Assembly: GCA_937864935.1 (NCBI GenBank)
Contig: CALMDN010000203.1
Location: forward strand, 1 to 10,086
Direction: 5' to 3'
DNA: 10,086 bases
Origin: an uncultured Bacteroidales bacterium
GTDB taxonomy: Bacteria > Bacteroidota > Bacteroidia > Bacteroidales > Lentimicrobiaceae
Below, piece after piece: positions 1 through 5,808 of this stretch. The stretch's first letter is position 1. Each line of letters opens with the position of its first letter. Position numbers and translations under genes: made by a program. The notes below the pieces were generated by a model that was given only the letters and a program-made list of their open reading frames with translations, did no database searches and was not told the DNA's origin.

Positions 1-1161
1 AACGTTGAAAAACTTCTCATCCAGCTGTGGAAACCTGCCCTAAACCGGGCTGTTTCCGAAGCAGCTGAACTGCAGGCCATCATAGATCGCGATGGTGGCG
101 GATTCAGACTTCAGCCATGGGACTGGCGCTATTATGCCGAAAAGCTGCGTAAAGAGAAATATGACCTGAACGATGAACTGCTCAAACCATACTTTGCCCT
201 TGAAAATGTAAAACAGGGTGTTTTTGCGGTCGCCGGAAAACTCTATGGGATCACCTTTACCGAACGAAAGGATATTCCGGTATACCACAACGATGTGATA
301 GCTTATGAAGTCAAAGAAGCCAGCGGTCAGCATATCGGAATTCTATTTATGGATTTTCATCCCCGTGAAAGCAAGCGCGGTGGTGCCTGGATGAACAGCT
401 TCCGCAAGCAGTACCGTGAAAACGGACGCAACATCAGCCCCGTAATCGTCAATGTCTGTAACTTTTCCAAACCGACCTCAACCCAGCCTTCGTTGCTCAC
501 CTTTGATGAAACCAATACGCTGTTTCATGAGTTCGGCCATGCGCTTCACGGCCTGCTTTCATCATCCACCTACTACAGTTTAACCGGCACCTCCGTACCC
601 AGAGACTTTGTAGAACTCCCTTCCCAGATCATGGAAAACTGGGCTTCAGAACCAGAGGTACTGAAACTGTATGCCAGACATTACCTCACGGGAGAAGTTA
701 TTCCGCAGCAACTGATTGAAAAGCTGCAGAAAAGCAGCTATTTCAACCAGGGATTCGAGACGGTGGAATACCTTGCAGCCGCGGTACTCGACATGGGCTA
801 CCACAACCTTTCTGAAGGGTCAGTCATCAATGTAGGAGAATTCGAACAAACAACCCTTGGTAAACTGGGCCTGATCCCTGAAATCACCAGCCGCTACCGG
901 TCAACCTATTTCAACCACATCTTCAGCGGGGGGTACTCCTCGGGCTACTACAGCTATATCTGGGCAGCCATTCTCGATGCCGATGCCTTTGAAGCATTCC
1001 GCGAAAACGGGCTCTTCGACAGTAAAACCGCCCTTTCGTTCAGGGAAAACATACTATCGCGCGGCGGAACAGAAGACCCCATGCAGCTGTATATAAAGTT
1101 CAGGGGTTCAGAACCGGACATCACCCCATTGCTCAAACGCAGGGGTTTGCTGGAAAACTGA
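1..1161 (+). CDS. dcp: M3-family zinc metallopeptidase, peptidyl-dipeptidase Dcp-like (5' truncated by window edge)
   Basis: This is the C-terminal 386 residues of an M3-family peptidase, an enzyme that clips short peptides, in Dcp removing C-terminal dipeptides. The reading frame is open from the first base, so the start lies to the left; family members are about 680-700 residues, so just over half is present. The zinc site is intact: HEFGH at fragment residues 176-180 (bases 526-540) and the third ligand Glu205 in RDFVE (613-615), the same 29-residue spacing as in E. coli Dcp. The Gly/Tyr-rich substrate loop (GGYSSGYYSY, near residues 310-319) and the ending FRGSEPDITPLLKRRGL also fit Dcp/oligopeptidase A. 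A GTG at 295 is internal and not a start. Whether it is cytoplasmic or secreted cannot be told without the N terminus. The choice of Dcp over oligopeptidase A (PrlC) is by overall resemblance. Confidence 0.93.
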   Translation, partial: NVEKLLIQLWKPALNRAVSEAAELQAIIDRDGGGFRLQPWDWRYYAEKLRKEKYDLNDELLKPYFALENVKQGVFAVAGKLYGITFTERKDIPVYHNDVIAYEVKEASGQHIGILFMDFHPRESKRGGAWMNSFRKQYRENGRNISPVIVNVCNFSKPTSTQPSLLTFDETNTLFHEFGHALHGLLSSSTYYSLTGTSVPRDFVELPSQIMENWASEPEVLKLYARHYLTGEVIPQQLIEKLQKSSYFNQGFETVEYLAAAVLDMGYHNLSEGSVINVGEFEQTTLGKLGLIPEITSRYRSTYFNHIFSGGYSSGYYSYIWAAILDADAFEAFRENGLFDSKTALSFRENILSRGGTEDPMQLYIKFRGSEPDITPLLKRRGLLEN

Positions 1162-1178
1162 TGCAGAGAAACCTTGAT

Positions 1179-1219
1179 GGCCCTGAGTACCCAACAGTAC
1201 ATCGGGGCCTATTCTTTTT
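1179..1219 (+). terminator. probable Rho-independent terminator of the M3 peptidase gene
   Basis: Starting 18 bases after the peptidase stop, GGCCC (1179-1183) pairs with GGGCC (1205-1209), and inside it GTAC (1187-1190) pairs with GTAC (1197-1200) around a six-base loop. The stem has small bulges and is followed by TATTCTTTTT (1210-1219). It ends the plus-strand transcript before the convergent gene. The imperfect stem keeps confidence moderate. Confidence 0.55.
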
Positions 1220-1250
1220 CAGGAAGCCGATACCGGTATTCCCGGGGAAG

Positions 1251-1664
1251 TCAGCTTTTCAGGGTTTTAAACCTCAGAATGTGGATGGTAATTACAACTG
1301 CCAGCAGCAGCAGACCGGCTTTCAGCCACCAGTAATCGGGCCCGAAAATCACTGAAACCGAAATGGTGAGGTACAGAAACCCTAAGCTATAAATCTTATT
1401 GCGCCGGGTGATACCCCGACGCATGCGGTAATTGGCAATGTAAGGACCAAGATATTTGTTGCCGAGCAACAGCCTGTTCATCCGGTCAGATGACCGCACA
1501 AAACACCAGGAAGCAAGCAGCAGAAACGGGGTGGTGGGAAGCAGCGGAACAAAAATCCCGGCAAAGCCGGTGATGGCAGAGAGCAAGCCTGCGGTCAGCA
1601 GCAGCAATCTTACAACCTTGCCGGCTGGCTTCTTCAGCACTGTATCTGTTTCTGGTTTCTGCAT
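1251..1664 (-). CDS. DUF454 (YbaN-like) small inner-membrane protein
   Basis: A 137-residue integral membrane protein of the DUF454/YbaN family, whose function is unknown. The hallmark is GFAGIFVPLLPTTPFLLLA followed by a WCF-type motif, inside a hydrophobic hairpin at about residues 16-53. A polar, Arg-rich middle (SSDRMNRLL to RRGITRRNK) follows, then two more hydrophobic segments near residues 91-106 and 110-128. Length is close to E. coli YbaN (about 125). I chose ATG at 1664-1662; one codon upstream is a TTG that could extend it by a residue, but ATG is preferred. No clear Shine-Dalgarno sequence precedes it, as is usual in Bacteroidota. It stands alone, convergent to the peptidase gene with 89 bases between stops. 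The stop is TGA. Confidence 0.88.
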   Translation of the reverse strand: MQKPETDTVLKKPAGKVVRLLLLTAGLLSAITGFAGIFVPLLPTTPFLLLASWCFVRSSDRMNRLLLGNKYLGPYIANYRMRRGITRRNKIYSLGFLYLTISVSVIFGPDYWWLKAGLLLLAVVITIHILRFKTLKS

Positions 1665-1735
1665 CAATTCTTGATCTGAAATTCAACTCAGGAGAATGGT
1701 CTTCACCTATACTGCAACACTCCCATACAACCATC

Positions 1736-1764
1736 AGAAATTAACGGAAGCTAAAGAATTCAAA
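1736..1764 (-). promoter_or_regulatory. weak candidate promoter for the DUF454 gene
   Basis: On the minus strand TTTG (1764-1761) is followed after 17 bases by TAATTTCT (1743-1736). These resemble the Bacteroidota -33 TTTG and -7 TAnnTTTG elements, but the spacing is 17 rather than 19 and the -7 box has two mismatches. It would leave a leader of about 65-70 bases before ATG 1664. Confidence 0.25.
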
Positions 1765-1800
1765 AACCACCGCCTTCCCGGTAACCTGCTCCTGCTGAGA

Positions 1801-1832
1801 CTTATTAAATTTTGCTTAAAAATTTTAATAAG
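1801..1832. repeat. AT-rich inverted repeat beside a promoter
   Basis: CTTATTAAA (1801-1809) and TTTAATAAG (1824-1832) are perfect inverted 9-base arms. Pairing can continue with TTTT (1810-1813) against the inner A-run if one base is bulged. No T-run follows on either strand, so it does not read as a terminator. It ends two bases before the TTTG of the promoter at 1835-1865, so an operator or other protein-binding site is possible. That role is inferred from position only. Confidence 0.4.
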
Positions 1833-1834
1833 TA

Positions 1835-1865
1835 TTTGACAACTGGAATACACTCCCTAATTTTA
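1835..1865 (+). promoter_or_regulatory. Bacteroidota-type promoter, plus strand, with no protein gene behind it
   Basis: TTTG (1835-1838), exactly 19 bases, then TAATTTTA (1858-1865) matches the TTTG-N19-TAnnTTTG consensus with only the last base different. Transcription would start near 1871-1873. No convincing open reading frame follows before the terminator ending at 1938. The AT-rich setting makes a chance match possible, but the exact spacing next to a same-strand terminator supports it. Confidence 0.5.
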
Positions 1866-1870
1866 ACTCA

Positions 1871-1938
1871 CATTAAGTCATGCAAATATTCAACCCGGAA
1901 TTGAACCTGAGAAACTCAATTCCGGTTTGTTTTTTTTT
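1871..1938 (+). ncRNA. candidate small RNA (about 65-70 nt) defined by promoter plus terminator
   Basis: The interval between the promoter at 1835-1865 and the T-tract ending at 1938 would yield an RNA of roughly 65-70 bases: about 24 unpaired bases followed by the terminator hairpin. It matches no RNA family I recognise. The only ATG in it (1880) opens a frame that reads through the terminator stem and T-run into the neighbouring gene's antisense strand, so it is unlikely to be coding. Its 3' end faces the 3' end of the DUF2461 gene. The call rests on signal arrangement alone. The alternative is that the hairpin simply ends stray plus-strand transcription. Confidence 0.35.
1895..1938 (+). 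terminator. strong Rho-independent terminator
   Basis: A perfect 10-base stem, CCGGAATTGA (1895-1904) with TCAATTCCGG (1916-1925), has an 11-base loop and runs directly into GTTT-type sequence and a nine-T run (1926-1938). The T-run shows plus-strand polarity, yet no plus-strand protein gene lies just upstream. On the minus strand the same hairpin follows the DUF2461 stop (1955) and could act there too, but no T-run follows it in that direction. Confidence 0.8.
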
Positions 1939-1954
1939 GCAAAACAGACTGATA

Positions 1955-2611
1955 TCAGTTGTCAAAGGCCTTGTTGAGGAACCGGTTAAATTCAATCATG
2001 GATGAAAAAACCGACAGGGCAGCCTTATGGAAACCATCTGATGTAACCTCCTGATCACTAAACCCATGCATCACAGCATAGCTTTTGTACATCAGCAGAT
2101 CAATGTCAGGAAATCCGGCATCATAATCCTTCGGAGGCCTTTTCAGCTTGTCAAAATCCGAAAGTGTACCAAAAGTATTCCTGAAATTGTCTTCTTCTAT
2201 CAGGTTTCTGAAATCTTTAGATCCGAAGTATATTTCGTTTCTGACTTTCTTCAGCACCTCCGCTTCAGGCATATAAATACCACCACCAGCCATGGATTCG
2301 CCTGGTTCAATATGAATGTAGTAACCCGCTTTGGGGCTTTTACGCCCGCCATTGGCAATAAAAGCGCCAAAATTGGTTTTGTAGGGTTGTTTATCTTTTG
2401 AGAACCGCACATCCCTGAAAATTCTGAAAACACAGTTCTTCGCATCCGGCAACCCGATGCTTGTATCGATCAGGGCCAACTCGCCGGTAAGACCGGTCAC
2501 AAACTTTTCAAACTGAACTTTTGCTTTCAGGTACCTGTCCCTGTTTGCATCAAACCATTCGCGGTGATTGTTTTCTTTCAGGTCGGTTAGAAACTGTAAA
2601 ATATCTTTCAT
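1955..2611 (-). CDS. DUF2461 (TIGR02453) family protein
   Basis: A 218-residue soluble protein covering a full DUF2461 domain, of unknown biochemical function. Family marks are visible in order: an N-terminal FLTDLKENNHREWFDANRD segment, then FRIFRDVRFSKDKQPYKTNFGAFI near residues 63-86, then GYYIHIEPGESMAGGGIYMP near residues 97-116, and a helical C-terminal half with RPPKDYD. Length matches the family (about 210-230). ATG 2611-2609 is the only sensible start and is preceded by a good minus-strand promoter, giving a short leader of about 15 bases. It is a single-gene unit, divergent from the PorV-like gene with 154 bases between start codons, and has no evident functional link to it. The stop is TGA. 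Confidence 0.92.
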   Translation of the reverse strand: MKDILQFLTDLKENNHREWFDANRDRYLKAKVQFEKFVTGLTGELALIDTSIGLPDAKNCVFRIFRDVRFSKDKQPYKTNFGAFIANGGRKSPKAGYYIHIEPGESMAGGGIYMPEAEVLKKVRNEIYFGSKDFRNLIEEDNFRNTFGTLSDFDKLKRPPKDYDAGFPDIDLLMYKSYAVMHGFSDQEVTSDGFHKAALSVFSSMIEFNRFLNKAFDN

Positions 2612-2633
2612 TGCCTCTGGTGAATTTTGTTGT

Positions 2634-2664
2634 CAAAAATAATCAATCCGGAAATGGATTTAAA
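2634..2664 (-). promoter_or_regulatory. promoter of the DUF2461 gene
   Basis: On the minus strand TTTA (2664-2661), 19 bases, then TATTTTTG (2641-2634) gives a perfect TAnnTTTG -7 element and a three-of-four -33 element at the standard Bacteroidota spacing. The start site would fall near 2627, about 15 bases upstream of ATG 2611. In the same intergenic region the plus strand has a -7-like TAAATTTA (2702-2709) toward the PorV-like gene, but no TTTG lies 19 bases upstream, so I do not call that promoter. Confidence 0.55.
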
Positions 2665-2765
2665 TTTTATAAAGTGTTAACCGGGATATTGCCAAATAGT
2701 TTAAATTTACGATGATTATGATTGCAGTTAGTTAATTCTATATCCATAGTTCATAGTTATCAGCC

Positions 2766-3587
2766 ATGAATAAACCATTATCTGCATTGCCAGCAGCGCT
2801 GCTATTATTCATATCTGTCCACATCCATGCCGGGGGTGATAACAGGCCGGCCGGTGCACGTTCAGCAGCCCTTGCGCACTCATCAGTCGCCCTCGATGAC
2901 CTCTGGTCGGCATTCAACAATCAGGCGGGTTTGGCCTTACTCAGCACAGCAAGTGCGGGAATCTATTACGAAAACCGTTTTATGCTGAAAGAGCTGGGTT
3001 ACAAAGCAGCCGCCATTGCTCTCCCCGTTAAACCCGGAACCATCGGCATCAGCTTCAATCATTTCGGCTATTCAGCTTTTAATGAAAGTAAAATCGGACT
3101 GGCTTTTGCCCGCTCTTTCGGACAATTGGTTTCCTTCGGGCTGCAGCTGAATTACAACATGTGCCACCTCGACGAAAGCTATGGTAACCGAAACTTTGTA
3201 ACCTTTGAAGCAGGAATGCTCGCCACACTGACATCCGATCTCACCCTGGGGGCCCATGTTTACAATCCGGCCAACGCAAAAATCGCAGAATACAACGACG
3301 AAAGGGCTCCCGTTGTTTTCAGAATCGGACTCGCCTACAACCTCACCGAAAAGATCAAACTCCTGGCTGAAACCCAGAAATCCAGCTATACCGATGCTTT
3401 CCTGAATGCAGCGGTTGAATACAATGCCTGGAAACAACTTTTTCTCAGAGGCGGCGTATCCACCGGGCAAACTGCCTTTACTTTCGGACTCGGTTACCAT
3501 ACCGGGAAGTTCTGCTTCGACCTCAGCAGCAGTTATCACAACATCCTGGGATATTCTCCCCAGGTTTCAGTATCTTATAAATTCTGA
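2766..3587 (+). CDS. PorV/PorQ-like outer-membrane beta-barrel protein
   Basis: A 273-residue secreted protein. An N-terminal signal peptide (Lys3, hydrophobic core, probable cleavage after HIHA at residue 22) is followed by GARSAALAHSSVALDDLWSAFNNQAGLA, the PorV/PorQ hallmark in which an N-terminal helix plugs a FadL-like barrel. The rest is alternating amphipathic strands ending in SYKF, with the C-terminal Phe typical of outer-membrane barrels. Length fits the smaller PorQ-like members. PorV and PorQ themselves belong to type IX secretion, but no other type IX gene is in the window, so I assign family only. The gene starts the two-gene unit with the barrel protein at 3593, whose ATG follows this TGA after five bases. 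Both genes have the same CAGCC just before ATG. Confidence 0.82.
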   Translation: MNKPLSALPAALLLFISVHIHAGGDNRPAGARSAALAHSSVALDDLWSAFNNQAGLALLSTASAGIYYENRFMLKELGYKAAAIALPVKPGTIGISFNHFGYSAFNESKIGLAFARSFGQLVSFGLQLNYNMCHLDESYGNRNFVTFEAGMLATLTSDLTLGAHVYNPANAKIAEYNDERAPVVFRIGLAYNLTEKIKLLAETQKSSYTDAFLNAAVEYNAWKQLFLRGGVSTGQTAFTFGLGYHTGKFCFDLSSSYHNILGYSPQVSVSYKF

Positions 3588-3592
3588 CAGCC

Positions 3593-5704
3593 ATGCTGAA
3601 CCGTTTCATCTGCATTTTGCTGCCTGTGGCCCTGACATTGCTTCTGTTCAGCAGTCTCCGGGCGCAGGAACCTGTAAAAACCGAACAGGGAATACCTCCA
3701 CAGCTCGAAGATCAGATTGAACAGCTATCGGGTAGCACCGATACCGAAGCCGATTACAGCGACCTGGTTGAAGAACTGCTGCAATACATCAAAAATCCGG
3801 TCAACATCAATACTGCCTCCGAACAGGAACTTCACCAGCTTCAGCTGAACGATCTGCAGGTCATCAATCTGAGCAACTATATACAGAAATTCGGGGAGCT
3901 CACCAGCCTTTACGAACTCAACCTGATTGAAGGATTTGACTCAACACTGGTTGCCGGTTTGTCACCATTTATCACCTTTAAACTCAGCCCCTTTGCCAGG
4001 AACCCCAGCCTGAAAAATCTTGCCACCTACGGCAAAAAGAGCATTATTCTCCGCTATCAGCAAGTGCTCGAAGAGCAAAAAGGTTATAAGCCCATCGACG
4101 ATTCTTCCCTTGCAACCAACCCCAATGCCAGGTACCTCGGTGGTCCGGAAAAGCTGTACCTGCGGCTCGGGTACAACTTCTACAATACAATACGTTTCGG
4201 GGCCACCATGGAAAAAGATCCCGGGGAAACACTCTTTCCCGATTCGGATACCCTGAAAAAAGGATTCGATTTTTACAGCCTTCACTTCTTTTATACTGGT
4301 AAGAAGTTTGTAAAAAGTATTGCCATCGGTGATTACCATGTCCAATTCGGTCAGGGGCTCACCCTCTGGAGCAGCATGGCTTTCGGGAAATCACCTTCCG
4401 GCATACCGGGCAGGAGAATGGCTCCGGCTCTCAAACCGAACACCGGCGCCAATGAAAATCTCTTCATGCGGGGTGTAGCAACCACCCTTTCACCCCTTCG
4501 AAATCTCGATGTAACGCTTTTCTATTCGGGCAAAAAGGCAGATGCCAATTCTGAAGCTGCAGATTCGCTTTCAGCTGAAGAGTTCTACATCACTTCCCTG
4601 CTTGAAACCGGATACCACCGCACACCGGGCGAACTGGCCGGAAAGGATGCCATCAGGCAAATGCATTATGGTGGTAACCTGCAGACACGCATCCGGATGT
4701 TCAGGTTCGGAGCCAGCGTTCTGCATACCTCCCTTGAGAACAACCTGCAGAAAGACGATGCCGTATACAGGAAGTTTGAATTCAGCGGTAAGGCACTCAC
4801 CAATGTTGGCTTTGACTATGCCGTTATCCTGCGGTCACTCACCCTTTACGGGGAGTTTTCAGGCAGCGGCAATGGCGGCAAAGCCATGATCGCCGGAGCC
4901 AGTTTCAACCCTGATCCCAGGCTGGCCTTGTCAGCCATCTACCGGAACTATTCCAAAGATTACCAGAACCTGATGAGCAATGCCTTCGGGGAAAACAGCA
5001 AAAACTCGAATGAAAAGGGCTTTTATATCGGGATGCTGGCCCAGCTCCACCGGCGGCTGAGCCTCACCGCCTATGCCGATCACTTCAGTTTCCCCTGGCT
5101 GAAATATCGGGTGGATGCGCCATCCCGGGGCAGCGAATATTCGGCACGCTTCACCTATACCCCTTCGCGCAGAACCGAAATCCAGCTGCAGTACAGAGCC
5201 CAGAAAAAGCAATTAAATCCTTCAGAAGCAGACACATACACTACTTTTCCGAAAGTTGAATCCAGACAGAACTTCAGGATAAATATCAATGTAAGACCAA
5301 CCTCTGCACTCGTCCTCAAATCCCGTGTTGAAACCATCCTGTACCAGATGGAAGGCTCCGGCACCAGACACGGCTTTCTCGCCTACCAGGAAGTCGCTTA
5401 CAGAAATCCGGAAAAGCCCTGGCAACTTACCGGCCGCTATGCCATTTTTGACACCGACTCGTACAACGAACGGCTGTATGCCTATGAAAGCGATGTTTTG
5501 TATGCATTTTCAATTCCATCATATTATTACAAAGGAAGCCGGTTCTATGTGCTGGGCCGGTATTCCTTTGGCCGCAACCTCGACGTTTGGGTGCGCTATT
5601 CCATCACACATTACTCCAACAAACAGGTTATCGGGTCAGGCCTGGATGAAATTGACGGGAACAACAAATCGGAAATCAAACTTCAGCTACGCTACCGGTT
5701 CTAG
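3593..5704 (+). CDS. large outer-membrane beta-barrel protein with N-terminal ComEA-like helix-hairpin-helix region
   Basis: A 703-residue protein of a Bacteroidota family of unknown function. A signal peptide is cleaved probably after LRA (residue 24). Residues about 69-127 follow the ComEA pattern (VNINTASEQELHQL, then YIQKFGELTSLYELNLIEGFD), two helix-hairpin-helix repeats that in ComEA bind DNA in the periplasm. Here the hairpin glycines are largely replaced (QLND, EGFD), so DNA binding is not assured. From about residue 150 to the end there are many amphipathic strands and Tyr/Phe/Arg-rich turns, with a conserved-looking IGDYHVQFGQGLTLW core at 245-259, ending in LQLRYRF with terminal Phe. 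It lies 5 bases after the PorV-like gene and is surely co-transcribed. The stop is TAG, showing that TAG terminates in this genome. I see no hairpin terminator directly after it. Confidence 0.85.
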   Translation: MLNRFICILLPVALTLLLFSSLRAQEPVKTEQGIPPQLEDQIEQLSGSTDTEADYSDLVEELLQYIKNPVNINTASEQELHQLQLNDLQVINLSNYIQKFGELTSLYELNLIEGFDSTLVAGLSPFITFKLSPFARNPSLKNLATYGKKSIILRYQQVLEEQKGYKPIDDSSLATNPNARYLGGPEKLYLRLGYNFYNTIRFGATMEKDPGETLFPDSDTLKKGFDFYSLHFFYTGKKFVKSIAIGDYHVQFGQGLTLWSSMAFGKSPSGIPGRRMAPALKPNTGANENLFMRGVATTLSPLRNLDVTLFYSGKKADANSEAADSLSAEEFYITSLLETGYHRTPGELAGKDAIRQMHYGGNLQTRIRMFRFGASVLHTSLENNLQKDDAVYRKFEFSGKALTNVGFDYAVILRSLTLYGEFSGSGNGGKAMIAGASFNPDPRLALSAIYRNYSKDYQNLMSNAFGENSKNSNEKGFYIGMLAQLHRRLSLTAYADHFSFPWLKYRVDAPSRGSEYSARFTYTPSRRTEIQLQYRAQKKQLNPSEADTYTTFPKVESRQNFRININVRPTSALVLKSRVETILYQMEGSGTRHGFLAYQEVAYRNPEKPWQLTGRYAIFDTDSYNERLYAYESDVLYAFSIPSYYYKGSRFYVLGRYSFGRNLDVWVRYSITHYSNKQVIGSGLDEIDGNNKSEIKLQLRYRF

Positions 5705-5726
5705 TCATCTTCATTTCTGCTGAATA

Positions 5727-5757
5727 TTAGGATAGCACCAAAATTTGGTTATTTTTG
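5727..5757 (+). promoter_or_regulatory. promoter of the peptide transporter gene, with a palindrome in the spacer
   Basis: TTAG (5727-5730), 19 bases, then TATTTTTG (5750-5757) gives a perfect -7 element and a three-of-four -33 element for the Bacteroidota sigma factor. The start site would be near 5763, leaving a leader of about 45 bases that ends in CACC and a run of seven T before ATG 5809. The inverted repeat ACCAAA-A-TTTGGT (5737-5749) fills the spacer up to the -7 box. Confidence 0.6.
5737..5749. promoter_or_regulatory. candidate operator: inverted repeat inside the transporter promoter
   Basis: ACCAAA (5737-5742) and TTTGGT (5744-5749) are perfect inverted arms around one A. The site lies between the -33 and -7 elements and touches the -7 box, where a bound repressor would block RNA polymerase. 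A 13-base palindrome is short and could occur by chance, and I cannot name a regulator. Confidence 0.35.
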
Positions 5758-5808
5758 CTACGGGAAAATCCAGATCAGTATCATTAATATTCACTAACAC
5801 CTTTTTTT

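Noticed and set aside
1880..2005. 41-residue plus-strand frame starting at ATG 1880 in the candidate small RNA
   Set aside because: It reads straight through the terminator stem and T-run and into the antisense of the DUF2461 gene, so it is very unlikely to be translated.
2066..2401. 111-residue plus-strand frame
   Set aside because: It is antisense to the DUF2461 domain gene; no family resemblance.
3072..3539. 155-residue minus-strand frame
   Set aside because: It lies fully antisense within the PorV-like gene, which has a signal peptide, family motif and terminal Phe; the reverse frame shows no domain.
3962..4345. 127-residue minus-strand frame inside the large barrel gene
   Set aside because: It is a shadow of the barrel coding sequence with no recognisable motif or promoter.
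5702..5704. Possible TAG recoding, to explain the in-frame TAG in the SPFH gene
   Set aside because: The barrel gene ends at TAG right after its expected terminal RYRF, so TAG behaves as a normal stop in this genome.
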